This document shows, piece by piece, positions 1-8,974 of a stretch of 64,000 nucleotides of DNA (within the stretch, counting starts at the first letter, position 1; the number at the start of each line of letters is the position of its first letter). This stretch comes from Pseudomonas sp. 10-1B. Lineage in GTDB: Bacteria > Pseudomonadota > Gammaproteobacteria > Pseudomonadales > Pseudomonadaceae. Below the pieces are notes generated by a model. That model did no database searches, was not told the origin of the DNA, and saw nothing but the letters and a program-made list of their open reading frames with translations. The stretch covers positions 248,001 to 312,000 of the forward strand of contig NZ_JYKS01000023.1 of assembly GCF_000935045.1 (NCBI RefSeq), read 5' to 3'. Both the position numbers and the translations under genes were made by a program.

Positions 1-93
1 GGGTAAACCCGCTCCTACACGTGTGCGAGGCCATCAGGCGCCTGCGCGTCCCTTGTAGGAGCGGGCTTGCCCGCGAAAGGGCCAGTGCAGGCA
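1..93. repeat. REP palindrome pair at left edge
   Basis: Two inverted copies of the 'GTAGGAGCGGGCTTGCCCGC' type REP face each other at about 5-20 and 53-85. The left copy may be cut by the window edge. The element lies just beyond the 3' end of the transporter gene and could act as its transcript end. Confidence 0.7.
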
Positions 94-102
94 ACCCATC
101 AC

Positions 103-1005
103 CTATTTGGCAACCACAACCCCCCCAGTCACCTTGGCCCGGGGCTTGCGAAACACCAGCACATTGCCCGCCATCACCGCCACCAGCCCGAGCAAGGCCG
201 GTGCCGTCCACTGATAGCCCTCGGCCACCGCCGATACATTCAACGCCACCAACGGGAACAACACCGTGCAGTACGCCGCCCGCTCCGGCCCCATGCGCCC
301 GACCAGGGTCAGGTAGGCGGTAAAGGCAATCACCGAGCCCGGCACCACCAGGTACAGCAGCGAGCCGATATACCGCGCGTTCCATTCCATGCTGAACGGC
401 ACGCCACTGACCACACAGAACACCGCCAGCATCGCTGCCCCGTAGACCATGCCCCAGGCGTTGGTGGTCATCGGCTTGAGCCCGGCCTTCTGCTGCATGC
501 TCGAGAGCATGTTGCCGGCCGAGAAGCACAGCGTGCCAAGCAGGGCCAGGCCAAGGCCGTACAAGGTCTCACGGCTGGCCGCGTGGTGCGATAGCTCCGG
601 CCAGAACAGCAGGCCCAGGCCAAGCAAGCCCAGGGCCCCGCCGCCAAGCACATTGCTGGCGATTTTCTGGCCGAAGAAGATCCGCGCATTGAGCGCGTTC
701 CACAAGGTGGCGGTGGAGAACACCACGGCGATCAGGCCGCTGGCGATCCACTGGCTGGCGCTGAGGAAGCAGATGAAGTTGACGCAGAACAGGCACAGGC
801 CCTGGGCCAGGCAGATCTGGTGGCCACGCCGGTTCATCGGCTGCAGACGGCGGGTGAGCAGCAGGAAGGCGAACAGGATCAGGCCGGCCAGGGCGAAGCG
901 GTAGACGATCGAGACCGGGATGGCGACCACGCCCAGCTGGAGTTTCAGGGCAATCCAGGTGGTGCCCCAGATCAGGACGGTGAGCAGGTAGAGTGACAGG
1001 TTCAT
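103..1005 (-). CDS. EamA/DMT-family inner-membrane transporter
   Basis: This 300-residue protein is very hydrophobic. It has about ten predicted membrane segments arranged as two EamA repeats (roughly residues 5-135 and 150-285), the usual size and shape of drug/metabolite transporters. The N-terminus, MNLSLYLLTVLIWGTTWIA, carries the family-typical W-G-T/S pattern in the first helix. Such proteins export amino acids or small metabolites or bring in vitamins, and the substrate cannot be read from the sequence. An ATG at 1005 with a purine-rich stretch upstream (GGAG of 'gaggagcc') supports the start. It is divergent from the AraC regulator at 1279, which is therefore its most likely controller. 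This is inference from position only. Confidence 0.88.
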   Translation of the reverse strand: MNLSLYLLTVLIWGTTWIALKLQLGVVAIPVSIVYRFALAGLILFAFLLLTRRLQPMNRRGHQICLAQGLCLFCVNFICFLSASQWIASGLIAVVFSTATLWNALNARIFFGQKIASNVLGGGALGLLGLGLLFWPELSHHAASRETLYGLGLALLGTLCFSAGNMLSSMQQKAGLKPMTTNAWGMVYGAAMLAVFCVVSGVPFSMEWNARYIGSLLYLVVPGSVIAFTAYLTLVGRMGPERAAYCTVLFPLVALNVSAVAEGYQWTAPALLGLVAVMAGNVLVFRKPRAKVTGGVVVAK

Positions 1006-1040
1006 CAGTGGGGCTCCTCAGGCGATCGACCATACAACCC

Positions 1041-1158
1041 GGGGCCGCTGTGCGGCCCATCGCCGGCAAGCCAGCTCCCACAGGTACAGCGTCACCCTCA
1101 AGCTGGGCGCTGTACCTGTGGGAGCTGGCTTGCCGGCGATCGAGGGCACAGCCCTCGC
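1041..1158. repeat. REP palindrome pair
   Basis: Two inverted REP copies ('CATCGCCGGCAAGCCAGCTC' and its complement) are separated by a short spacer. They occupy most of the 273-bp gap between the transporter and the AraC regulator, so the divergent promoters must lie close to either start. Confidence 0.85.
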
Positions 1159-1278
1159 CAATGCAATCAGTGTTTGCCCTGCCCGACACTTTGCGCTTGC
1201 ACAAACTTGCGCATTTGTCCCGCCGGTGGCTGTAAGCCAGCCCAAGGCGCAGTAGGATGGGCCTCAGAGGAACCGCCC

Positions 1279-2154
1279 ATGACTCCACTCACCCAGCTGC
1301 AAGTGTTCAACGCCATGCACGCCTCGCCCCACGCCCGGCTGGAGCTGAGCGCGCACCTGGGCGACGGGCTGGCGGCGGCGTTGTGGAGCAACCGCGACGA
1401 TGCCCGCGACTATCAGGCCCCGAGCCATCACACCCTGTCGTGCTACATCGCCGACGGCACCGGCACCTTCCGCCGCCAACGCCCGGCCGACAAGGGCGCG
1501 CCGAACAAGCTATGCATCATGCCGGCCGGGCAGGAATCGAACTGGGTGGTCAATGGCGCGATCCGCCTGGCGCACCTGTATGTCAGCGAGGCGCAGTTCG
1601 CCTTGGGCTGCGTTCGCCTGCTCGACCGTGAACCGCGTGAACTGCAACTGCAGGAGGCGACCTTTCTCGACGACCCGCAGCAAGCCACGCGCTTTCGCCA
1701 ACTGGTCACCCTGGACTGGGACGAACCCGCCGAGCGCCTGCTGGCCAGCAGCCTGGCCCAGGAGATCGTCGACCATGCGCTGCTCAGCCAGGTTGGCCTG
1801 CGCCAGGGCCTGCGCCTGAAAGGCGGGCTGGCGCCGAACCTGCGCCGGCAGCTGGTCGACTACATCGAGGCGCATATGGACCAGCCCATCACCCTGGGCG
1901 AGCTGGCCTTGCGCTGCAATCTGTCCGAATACCACTTTGCGCGCATGTTCCGCGCCAGTTTCGGGTTGCCGCCGCACCAGTACCTGCTGGCCCGGCGGCT
2001 GCACCGGGCTTGCCAATTGTTGCGGGTGGGGATGATGCCGCTGGGGGAGATTGCCCTGTTGTGCGGGTTTGCCAGTGCCAGTCATTTCAGCAACCGGTTC
2101 AGACAGGCGATTGGGGCAACGCCGGGGGCGTTTCGTTTGGCCTTCAATTCTTGA
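1279..2154 (+). CDS. AraC-family transcriptional regulator
   Basis: The protein has 291 residues. The C-terminal third (about residues 190-285) is an AraC/XylS double helix-turn-helix. It contains 'ITLGELALRCNLSEYHFARM' and a second helix pair around GEIALLCGFASASHFSNRFR, which ends in the family-typical P-G-A-F-R. The N-terminal 180 residues would be the effector or dimerisation domain and resemble no ligand-binding family I can name. I chose the ATG at 1279, preceded by AGGAACC, over an upstream in-frame start at 1174, because the extra residues are low-complexity and lie over the repeat. It probably regulates the divergent EamA transporter. Confidence 0.87.
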   Translation: MTPLTQLQVFNAMHASPHARLELSAHLGDGLAAALWSNRDDARDYQAPSHHTLSCYIADGTGTFRRQRPADKGAPNKLCIMPAGQESNWVVNGAIRLAHLYVSEAQFALGCVRLLDREPRELQLQEATFLDDPQQATRFRQLVTLDWDEPAERLLASSLAQEIVDHALLSQVGLRQGLRLKGGLAPNLRRQLVDYIEAHMDQPITLGELALRCNLSEYHFARMFRASFGLPPHQYLLARRLHRACQLLRVGMMPLGEIALLCGFASASHFSNRFRQAIGATPGAFRLAFNS

Positions 2155-2156
2155 AA

Positions 2157-2261
2157 TTGGGGCCGCTTTGCGGCCCTTCGCGGGCAAGCCCGCTCCTACA
2201 GGGAATCGCGTAACCCTTGTAGGAGCGGGCTTGCCCGCGAAGGGCTGCAAAGCAGCCCCAG
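2157..2261. repeat. REP palindrome pair
   Basis: Inverted 'TTCGCGGGCAAGCCCGCTCC' units fill the space between the convergent AraC regulator and receptor genes. A bidirectional terminator role is plausible. Confidence 0.85.
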
Positions 2262-2265
2262 CTCT

Positions 2266-4656
2266 CTAGAACTCGAAAGTACTCGAAAGGCTCACCTGCC
2301 GCGCATCCCCGATGGCCACGAAATACTGGTTCACCGCCGAGCTGTAGTACACCTTGTCGAACAGGTTCTTCACGTTCAGTTGCAGCCGAACATTGTGCTC
2401 GTCGAGCTTGGTCTCATAGCTGGCAAACGCATCGGCCACAGTATAGGACGGCAAGTCGAAGGTATTAGTCGCATTGCCGGCCCGCTCGCCCACGTAACGC
2501 GCCCCGGCGCCAAAGCGCAGGCGGTCGCCGCCGAACAGGCTGCCGAAGTCATACACTGCCGACAACGAGCCGCTGTGCTTGGCCACGTTCTGCAGCCGGT
2601 TGCCCTTCAGGTCCGGGTCCTTGGTCACCTTGGCATCGGTGTAGGCATAGCTGCCGATCAGGCTCCAGCGCTCGCTGAGCTGCCCGGTCAGGTCCAGCTC
2701 GACACCGCGCGAATTGACTTCACCGGCGTTGCTGTACAGCGTCTCACCGGTGCCGCTGTCGAAGTTGGCGACCAGCACGTTGCGCTTGGTGATGTCGAAC
2801 AACGCCAGGGTACCGGTCAGGCTGCCCGGCATGTCGAGCTTGGCACCCAGCTCCCAGGACTTGCCCTCCTCCGGCGCCACCGATGAATCCAGCACCAGCC
2901 CGCCGGTCAACGGCGCAATGCTGGAGTTGGGCTTGAACGACTCGCTGTAGCTGCCATAGAACGACAGCTGCTCATCGACCTTGTAGACGATGCCGGCATG
3001 CGGCACCCAGGCCTGGCCGCTGTTGTCGGTGTTGGCCTTGAATGGGCGACCGCGGCCGGCATACTGGTCGAATTGCTGGAAGCGTGCACCGGCTACCAGA
3101 ATCCAGTGTTCGTCCAAGTGCAGTGCATCCTGCAGGAAAATCGCGTCGGTACGCAGCTTGTCGGTCTGATCACTGTCGCTGGCGCGTACCGTGCTGCCTT
3201 CCACTTCCTGGCCGTAGACCGGGTTCACGTAGCTGAACGTGGACTGCGCGGTCTGGCGGATCAGGTCGCCACGAAAGATCTTGCGGTCTTCGTGGTCGAT
3301 GCCGAACAGCAGGTCGTTTTGCAGGCCCGCCAGCTCGACTTTACCGCTGAGGCTCAAGGTAGCGAACTGGTCACGACTCATGGCGTTGTGGGTACCGTCG
3401 ATACTGCGGGTCAAGGTGCCCTTGGCCTCGTTCACGCCAGTGACGCGGACCTGGCTGGCATCGTAGGTTTCGCGGTTGAAGCTGTAGCCGAAGTGCAGCT
3501 TCCAGGCGTCATCCAACTGGTGGTCGACCTCCAGGCGGTACAAGTCGGAGCGCCCTTCCATGTCGTTGAACGGCTCATCCAGGCGCCGTGTTGCCGGTAT
3601 GTCGAGCGGGTGGCCGTCACTGCCGAACGCCGTGCCACGGTCGAAGGGATAGAGGAATTCACGGTGCTCATAGGCCAGTACCACCTGGGTGTCTTCGCCC
3701 AGCCAGGCCAGCGAGGGTGCCACCAGCGATTCGCGGTGCACGCCGTAGTTGCGCCAGTAGTCCTCGTCCTCATGGTCGACGACCAGGCGGTAGGCGAAAT
3801 TGCTGTCACCCAGCGCGCCGGTGCTGTCGAAGCCGCCGCCACTGCCGTTCTTACCGCTGCCGTAGGTCGAGCCGCGCACGCTCAGGGCGTTGTACTGCTG
3901 CAGTTGCGGACGCTTGCTGACCACGTTGATCACCCCGCCCGGGTCCTGGATGCCGTACAGCAGCGAGGCCGGCCCCTTGAGCACTTCGACCCGCTCGGTG
4001 CTGGCGTTGAGGCTGCGGCCCTGCACGATGGGCATGCCATCACGCATGATCGAGCCGTCGCGGTTATCGCCGAAGCCGCGCTTCATCACGGTGTCGGCAG
4101 TGCCGCCGAAGTTGTTGCCCTGGGTGATGCCGCTGACGTTGGTCAGGGCGTCGTCGAGGTTGCGCGGTGCCTGGTCGCGGATGACCTGTGCCGGGACCAC
4201 ATTGATCGCCTGGGGGATGTCCTGGCTCGGGCCTTGGCCGCGCATGATCGAAGCTGTGGCCGGGGGCTGGTAGCTGTAGTCGTCCAGTTGCGAGGTGACG
4301 GTGGTGGCCTGCAAGTTGAGGGCTGCGGAGGTGTCCACCGCTTCCAGGGTCAGGGTGCGTGCATCGACGCGGCGCCACGCCAGCCCGGAGGTACCCAGCA
4401 ACTGTTGCAAGGCCTGTTCGGCGCTGTACTTGCCATTCAAAGCCGGGGCCTGCACACCTGCCAGCTCGAGGGTGTAGACCACACTCTGGCCAGTGGTCCG
4501 GCTGAACGCATTGAGTGCCTGGGCCAGGGGCTGAGCCGGCTGGGCGAAGGTGTAGGCCTGCACCTGCTCGGCGGCGCTGGCCAGGGGGACGACAGCCACG
4601 GCCGGGAACACAGCAAGGCTTAGCCAGAGAGGGACGCAACGCGGGGTGAACTTCAT
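2266..4656 (-). CDS. TonB-dependent siderophore receptor with STN signalling domain
   Basis: This 796-residue outer-membrane receptor imports a ferric siderophore using TonB energy. The visible layout is a signal peptide (about 1-29, ending LASAAEQ), a secretin/TonB N-terminal STN domain (about 45-105, QPAQPLAQALNAFSRTTGQS), a plug with 'VEVLKGPASLLYGIQDPGG' near residue 240, and a 22-strand barrel ending in the aromatic Phe typical of outer-membrane proteins. The STN domain marks it as a transducer that signals through a FecR-type protein, and fecR and sigma-factor genes lie immediately upstream on the same strand. The general type is FpvA/FoxA/FiuA, but the siderophore cannot be assigned. 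The start at 4656 (MKFTPR) gives a clean signal peptide, whereas a start at 4710 would not. Confidence 0.93.
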   Translation of the reverse strand: MKFTPRCVPLWLSLAVFPAVAVVPLASAAEQVQAYTFAQPAQPLAQALNAFSRTTGQSVVYTLELAGVQAPALNGKYSAEQALQQLLGTSGLAWRRVDARTLTLEAVDTSAALNLQATTVTSQLDDYSYQPPATASIMRGQGPSQDIPQAINVVPAQVIRDQAPRNLDDALTNVSGITQGNNFGGTADTVMKRGFGDNRDGSIMRDGMPIVQGRSLNASTERVEVLKGPASLLYGIQDPGGVINVVSKRPQLQQYNALSVRGSTYGSGKNGSGGGFDSTGALGDSNFAYRLVVDHEDEDYWRNYGVHRESLVAPSLAWLGEDTQVVLAYEHREFLYPFDRGTAFGSDGHPLDIPATRRLDEPFNDMEGRSDLYRLEVDHQLDDAWKLHFGYSFNRETYDASQVRVTGVNEAKGTLTRSIDGTHNAMSRDQFATLSLSGKVELAGLQNDLLFGIDHEDRKIFRGDLIRQTAQSTFSYVNPVYGQEVEGSTVRASDSDQTDKLRTDAIFLQDALHLDEHWILVAGARFQQFDQYAGRGRPFKANTDNSGQAWVPHAGIVYKVDEQLSFYGSYSESFKPNSSIAPLTGGLVLDSSVAPEEGKSWELGAKLDMPGSLTGTLALFDITKRNVLVANFDSGTGETLYSNAGEVNSRGVELDLTGQLSERWSLIGSYAYTDAKVTKDPDLKGNRLQNVAKHSGSLSAVYDFGSLFGGDRLRFGAGARYVGERAGNATNTFDLPSYTVADAFASYETKLDEHNVRLQLNVKNLFDKVYYSSAVNQYFVAIGDARQVSLSSTFEF

Positions 4657-4764
4657 GGACGCTGACCTGTGAGAGGGATATGACTGCGAATCAATCGCAC
4701 TTCCACTCATTACACGGATGCCACGTCCTGTTACCTCACCCGTTGCCTCAAATTATTTTTCCTG

Positions 4765-4945
4765 CACCGGCCTCTTCGCGGGCTTGCCCGCTCCCACAAG
4801 TACTGCACCGTATTCGAAACTTGTGCAGTCCCTGTGGGAGATCACCCAGCCCTATGGGCTGCGCTGTCGCGCAGAGAACTCAATTCGTAAGCGCGACGCG
4901 GCCTGTGTGGGAGCGGGCAAGCCCGCGAAGAGGCCGGTGCAGGTA
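4765..4945. repeat. REP palindrome pair with long spacer
   Basis: Inverted copies of 'CTCTTCGCGGGCTTGCCCGC' stand at about 4767-4800 and 4908-4942, with roughly 100 bp between. The element separates the anti-sigma gene from the receptor gene inside one transcriptional direction. It may therefore dampen or stabilise part of a shared transcript. Confidence 0.85.
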
Positions 4946-4946
4946 A

Positions 4947-5930
4947 TTACCGGATCAGCGTCAACCGCCCCAACACGGTCTGCCGCGAAAAGCCCATCAC
5001 CTTGCCCAGCGAATCCAGCGCCAGCAACGGCTCGGCCAGCGGGAAACTGCCGCTGACCTTGCGCTGCCCCAACTCACCATCGAGCAACAGGATACGCCCC
5101 GGGTAATAACGCCCAAGGTCCTCGACCACCTGTGCCAGCGGCACCTGGTAGTAATTCAGCCAGCCCTGTCGCCAGGCCAGGCGGTTGTCGCTGTCCACCG
5201 CCAGGGTCTCGCCCACCCGGCCTGCGGCGTAGGCCACTTGCTGGTTGGCCGTCAACTCACGCGCGACCATTCCCTGCACCGGGCTCACCGCCACCCGCCC
5301 GCTACGCACCGTGACCTGGGCGCCATCGCCCTGCTCGCGCACCTCGAACTGGGTGCCGAGCACCCGCACCTCGCCACCGGCCGCCTCGACCAGGAACGGC
5401 TCACCGGTACGCACAACCTGGAAGAACGCCGCACCGTGCAACAACCGCACGCGGCGCTCGCCCTGGGCGAAGTCGACCGCAATAGCGCTGCCCGCATCCA
5501 GTGTCACCTGCGACTGGTCGGCCAGGGTTACCTGGCGAACCTGCCCGGCACTGCTGTAGTCGGCCTGCAGGTCCTGCAGCCAGTACCCCGGATGCCAACC
5601 ACCGGCAACGCCCAAAGCCAGCACCAGGCAGGCAGCCACCGCCAGCGCGGCCAGCCGCTGGCGCCACGGGCGCCTGCCCGGCGGCCTGGCCATGGCATCC
5701 AGATAGCGTTGCAGGCCTTCACGTTCTTCGTCGGCCAAGCGTGCCGCCGGGGCGGCGCTCTTGTGCCACAGTGCCTGGGCCTGGGCGTAGGCTGCCCGGT
5801 GCCCCGGGTCGGCCAGCAACCAACGCTTGAACGCCGCACCCTCGGCTTGCCCGGGCTGCTCGTTGATGCGGCTGAGCCATTGCAGGGCGGCCTGGGCTTG
5901 CGCCTCGGTGATTGGAGGTAAACGGCTCAT
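4947..5930 (-). CDS. FecR-family anti-sigma regulator
   Basis: This 327-residue cytoplasmic-membrane regulator relays the signal from the neighbouring STN receptor to its ECF sigma factor. The N-terminal region (about 10-55, 'ALQWLSRINEQPGQ' and following) is the DUF4880 cytoplasmic sigma-binding part. One membrane segment lies near 86-105, followed by the periplasmic FecR domain (about 115-210) and a C-terminal STN-contacting domain. Its ATG overlaps the sigma-factor stop by four bases (ATGA), so the two are translationally coupled. I chose MSRLPP at 5930 over a longer upstream frame because of that overlap. Confidence 0.92.
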   Translation of the reverse strand: MSRLPPITEAQAQAALQWLSRINEQPGQAEGAAFKRWLLADPGHRAAYAQAQALWHKSAAPAARLADEEREGLQRYLDAMARPPGRRPWRQRLAALAVAACLVLALGVAGGWHPGYWLQDLQADYSSAGQVRQVTLADQSQVTLDAGSAIAVDFAQGERRVRLLHGAAFFQVVRTGEPFLVEAAGGEVRVLGTQFEVREQGDGAQVTVRSGRVAVSPVQGMVARELTANQQVAYAAGRVGETLAVDSDNRLAWRQGWLNYYQVPLAQVVEDLGRYYPGRILLLDGELGQRKVSGSFPLAEPLLALDSLGKVMGFSRQTVLGRLTLIR

Positions 5931-6502
5931 CGACGGGCACTCCCTGGCCGGCGTGGGGTGGACGCGGGTTCGGCAACACTCGCCTTGCACGCTTCGAGGG
6001 CGCGCATCATATGCTTTTCCACGGCGCTCTGGGACAGTTGCATGGCTTTGGCGATCTCGCCGTACTTGCAGCCGTGGATGCGGTTGAGCAAAAAGATTTG
6101 CCGGGTGCGTTCAGGCAAGGCGCGCAAGGCGGCCTCGATGCGCTGCAAATCGTGGTCGACCTCCAGGGCCTGTTCCGGCGCCTGGGCCATGGCCGCTTCA
6201 TCCACCGGCGACGCAGCTTCGGCCACCCGCTCACGACTGCCCTCGCTGCGCAAGTGGTCGATGGCCAGGTTACCGGCGCAACGCAACAGGTAGGTGTCCA
6301 GCGCCTCGACCTTGACCTCGGGGCGGCGCCAGAAGCGCAGGAACAGCTCCTGGACCAGGTCCGATGCCGTGGCGCGGCAACCGACCCGGCGGCTTACCAG
6401 CGCCTCCATGCGCGCCCGCTGGGCCATGAACACCTGGACGAAACGCGCACGCCCACTACCGCCCTCGGCGTCGGGCTCGCTCATGTCTACCGGCTCGCTC
6501 AC
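5927..6502 (-). CDS. ECF sigma factor, FecI-like
   Basis: This 191-residue extracytoplasmic-function sigma factor should direct transcription of the adjacent TonB receptor gene. Region 2 is seen at about 25-95 (LFLRFWRRPEVKVEALDTYL is close to the FecI pattern). Region 4 is at about 125-180, with 'LLNRIHGCKYGEIAKAMQLS' and a recognition helix SQSAVEKHMMRAL. The frame opens with GTG at 6502, five bases after the stop of the DUF3325 gene, and an ATG at 6484 is an alternative. It overlaps fecR by four bases and shares the strand with three upstream membrane-protein genes. Iron control is probably set at the head of that operon. Confidence 0.92.
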   Translation of the reverse strand: MSEPVDMSEPDAEGGSGRARFVQVFMAQRARMEALVSRRVGCRATASDLVQELFLRFWRRPEVKVEALDTYLLRCAGNLAIDHLRSEGSRERVAEAASPVDEAAMAQAPEQALEVDHDLQRIEAALRALPERTRQIFLLNRIHGCKYGEIAKAMQLSQSAVEKHMMRALEACKASVAEPASTPRRPGSARR

Positions 6503-6506
6503 AGGT

Positions 6507-6833
6507 TCACCCAGCGAACACGGCCAGCAGCGGCCCCAGCACCACGCTGGCGGCGGCCAGGCCCAGCAGCAGGCGGGGCTGGTACGGCAGGCCGAACACC
6601 CACAGGGTCACCCCGGCCATCATCACCGCCGTCCACTCCACCAGGCCATGGGCCCAGCCACGCAACTGCACGCTGAGGACCAGCGACAGCACCAGCAGCA
6701 ACCAGCCAGCGGCGCGCAGCACACGCAACTGCCCGCGGCGAGGCTTGCGCCCGAGCAAATCGCTGAAGTGTTTTTCCATGGCCAGGCACAGGGCGACGAA
6801 ACCCGCGAATGCGATCAATGCGTTCCCCAGCAT
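6507..6833 (-). CDS. DUF3325 small membrane protein
   Basis: This 108-residue protein has three to four predicted membrane helices (about 1-17, 37-57, 63-82, 86-107). It matches the pattern of DUF3325 proteins that accompany PepSY membrane proteins in pseudomonad iron-uptake operons. Its ATG overlaps the stop of the PepSY gene by one base (TGATG), and its stop lies four bases before the sigma-factor GTG. It is therefore an integral member of the operon. The molecular function is unknown, and a role as a small subunit of an inner-membrane siderophore-iron release complex is inferred from context only. Confidence 0.82.
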   Translation of the reverse strand: MLGNALIAFAGFVALCLAMEKHFSDLLGRKPRRGQLRVLRAAGWLLLVLSLVLSVQLRGWAHGLVEWTAVMMAGVTLWVFGLPYQPRLLLGLAAASVVLGPLLAVFAG

Positions 6834-8407
6834 CAGCTTGCCTCTGCCGTTTCAGTGCTCGGTTTTTTTGCCGCACGCGGGCGCTTGGCCACAGGCTTTG
6901 GGCGGCGCAGCATCTTGCCGGCCAGCCAGGCCAGGAACAGGCCGGTGCCCAGCGCCGTCAGGTCGAAGCCAGCCATGGCCCAGTCACCCGCCGGCAGCGA
7001 ATGGTTCAGGCCCTGGCCGGTGGTCAGGCCGTTGAGCAGCGGCAGCAAGGCAAAGGCCAGCGCGCCCAGCGCCAGTTGTTCGCCCCAGGCCCGGCGCCCG
7101 CTGCGCAGCACGGCATGTAGCAGCGACAGGCCCCAGGCGATGAAGAAGGCGTTGATCTCCCAGTCGGCGCGGCCTTCGACACCCACCGGGACCAAACGGT
7201 TGGCCCAGAAGAAGCCCGCCACCGCCAGCAGCAGGCCGCTCATGCTGGCGATATTGAGCACCTCGACCAGGCGCAGTTCGCCCGGCAGGCGCTCGCTCTT
7301 GGCGTGCTTGAGCTGGCGCTTGCCCAGCCACATCACCAGCCCGGTACCGATCACCGCGGTACCGGCCACGCCAAAGAAGAAGTACAGCCAGCGCAGCCAG
7401 GGGCCGGCGAAGTTGCCCATGTGCAGGCCGGCGAAGCTGAAGGCGGTCATCATTGCCCCGCTCTCCGGCTTGCCCTGGCTCAGCAGCGCACCACTGGCGC
7501 CATCGAAGGTCCAGTTGGCGCTGCGCCGGTAGGCCACGTGGTCGGCAGCCGACTGGGCGAAGGTGACGCGGGCATTGCTGTCACCCGGGTTCTGCACCTG
7601 GATGTTGCCGATGCGGGCGCCCGGCTGCAGCTCCTGGACCTTGGCATACAGGCTCGGCAGCGCCACCAGCGGCGTGGCTACCTGGGCTGCCTTGGGCGCA
7701 TCGTCGCGGCCGAACAGGTCGTTGAAGTACTTGTCGGTGTCATTGCCATAGCTGGCCATGATGCCCGCGGGCATCACCATGTACATGAACAGCACCAGGC
7801 TGCTGTAGCTGATCATCAGGTGGAACGGCAGCACCAGCACGCCGATGGCGTTGTGCCCGTCCAGCCAGGAGCGCTGGCCCTTGCCTGGGCGGAAGGTGAA
7901 GAACTCCTTGAAGATCTTCTTGTGGGTGATGATGCCGGTGACCAGCCCCAGCAGCATGATCAAGGCGCAGAAGGTCGACAGCCAACGGCCGAAGGGGTAC
8001 GGCATCTGCAGCTGGAAGTGGAAGCGGTAGAAGAACTCGCCACCGCGGCTGTCGCGCGCCTCCACCGGCTGGCCGGTCTGGGTATCGAGGGTCTTGCTGA
8101 CGAAGCCGCGCGGCCCGCCATTGGGGTCGCGATAGCCCACGCTCAGGGCGGCCTCGCGCTCGTTGGGCATGCGGATGAACCAGGTACCCGAATGCCCGGC
8201 ATTGTCCTGCAGGTAATGCTGGGCCATCTCCAGGCTATGTGCCGGGTCCAGGGCATGGCTACGCACTTCGGGCTGCGCCCAGTGGGTGATTTCTTCCTTG
8301 AAATACGACAGCGTGCCGGTGAGGAAGATGGCGAACAACAGCCAGCCAAAGATCAGGCCGGTCCAGGTGTGCAGCCAAGCCATGGCCTGGCGGAAGCCTT
8401 CTTTCAT
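6833..8407 (-). CDS. PepSY-domain inner-membrane protein (siderophore-iron reductase type)
   Basis: The protein has 524 residues. The first helix (about 8-30, 'AMAWLHTWTGLIFGW') is the PepSY_TM signature, followed by a large periplasmic portion and further helices near 145-170, 195-220, 335-365 and a C-terminal cluster. Family members such as PiuB and FoxB/FegB act in periplasmic or membrane reduction of ferric siderophores, so this protein likely helps release iron imported by the receptor encoded downstream. I took the ATG at 8407. It overlaps the preceding DUF3649 gene by four bases, and sequence upstream of it is not PepSY-like. Confidence 0.88.
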   Translation of the reverse strand: MKEGFRQAMAWLHTWTGLIFGWLLFAIFLTGTLSYFKEEITHWAQPEVRSHALDPAHSLEMAQHYLQDNAGHSGTWFIRMPNEREAALSVGYRDPNGGPRGFVSKTLDTQTGQPVEARDSRGGEFFYRFHFQLQMPYPFGRWLSTFCALIMLLGLVTGIITHKKIFKEFFTFRPGKGQRSWLDGHNAIGVLVLPFHLMISYSSLVLFMYMVMPAGIMASYGNDTDKYFNDLFGRDDAPKAAQVATPLVALPSLYAKVQELQPGARIGNIQVQNPGDSNARVTFAQSAADHVAYRRSANWTFDGASGALLSQGKPESGAMMTAFSFAGLHMGNFAGPWLRWLYFFFGVAGTAVIGTGLVMWLGKRQLKHAKSERLPGELRLVEVLNIASMSGLLLAVAGFFWANRLVPVGVEGRADWEINAFFIAWGLSLLHAVLRSGRRAWGEQLALGALAFALLPLLNGLTTGQGLNHSLPAGDWAMAGFDLTALGTGLFLAWLAGKMLRRPKPVAKRPRAAKKPSTETAEAS

Positions 8408-8709
8408 GGGTTTTTCATCCAGTAGGCGATTGCGCTGATCATGCCCAATAGCAGGCTTGGCGCCAGTACGCCCAGCCAGGCGCGCCAGGCACTGCGGCAG
8501 GCGAAGCACCAGATGAATGCCAGCAGGTAGAAGACGAACGAAAGCAGCAGGCCGGAGAGCGTGGCATCGACCTTTGGCAGCGGCGCTACCAGGGCAATGC
8601 AGACGCTGGCCATGGACGCCAGCAGGTAGCCGCCCAGCAGCGCAGCCAGGCTGCGAGAGGTCACGGCCAGGCGATAGCTGAGCGGGAGGCCGGCGGTTTT
8701 GCGCATCAT
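8404..8709 (-). CDS. DUF3649 small membrane protein
   Basis: This 101-residue protein has about three membrane segments (near 20-43, 50-72 and 77-96). It is typical of DUF3649 proteins that precede PepSY membrane proteins in Pseudomonas iron operons. The gene opens the six-gene minus-strand iron block and overlaps the next gene by four bases. The start could be either of two adjacent ATGs (8709 or 8706). A Fur-box-like sequence lies 33-51 bp upstream. Function beyond this association is unknown. Confidence 0.82.
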   Translation of the reverse strand: MMRKTAGLPLSYRLAVTSRSLAALLGGYLLASMASVCIALVAPLPKVDATLSGLLLSFVFYLLAFIWCFACRSAWRAWLGVLAPSLLLGMISAIAYWMKNP

Positions 8710-8741
8710 GGCGAAGGTCCGGGCGTTTGCGGGGCTGCAAT

Positions 8742-8760
8742 AATAATGATTTCAATTCTC
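8742..8760. promoter_or_regulatory. Fur-box-like sequence upstream of DUF3649 operon
   Basis: The 19-bp stretch AATAATGATTTCAATTCTC agrees with the classical Fur consensus GATAATGATAATCATTATC at 13 positions by eye. It lies just upstream of the first gene of the minus-strand iron block, where an iron-repressed promoter is expected. Confidence 0.5.
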
Positions 8761-8794
8761 ACAAGCAAAGGCTGGACGATAGGTTGCCTGTTCT

Positions 8795-8893
8795 GGCCCT
8801 ATCGCGGGCAAGCCAGCTCCCACAGGGATTGCACAAGGCCTGAAGGCTGCGGGGTACTTGTGGAAGCTGGCTTGCCGGCGATAGGGCCAGGCG
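8795..8893. repeat. REP palindrome pair
   Basis: Inverted 'GGGCAAGCCAGCTCCCACAG' units lie in the divergent intergenic region between the two iron-uptake blocks, between the two Fur-like sites. Confidence 0.8.
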
Positions 8894-8920
8894 ACATTGC
8901 CGAGAGATCGGCCACTCAAT

Positions 8921-8939
8921 ATAATGCGAACAATTCTTA
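8921..8939. promoter_or_regulatory. Fur-box-like sequence upstream of fecI
   Basis: ATAATGCGAACAATTCTTA resembles the Fur boxes usually seen before fecI genes in pseudomonads (about 12 of 19 consensus positions by eye). It is 36 bp before the fecI start codon. Confidence 0.5.
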
Positions 8940-8974
8940 CTACCAGTTGCGCTGCATAGCGCCGGAGTATCACG

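Noticed and set aside
2998..4623. 541-codon open frame antisense to the TonB-dependent receptor
   Set aside because: It lies wholly inside a firmly identified receptor gene and has no signal, domain or ribosome-binding support.
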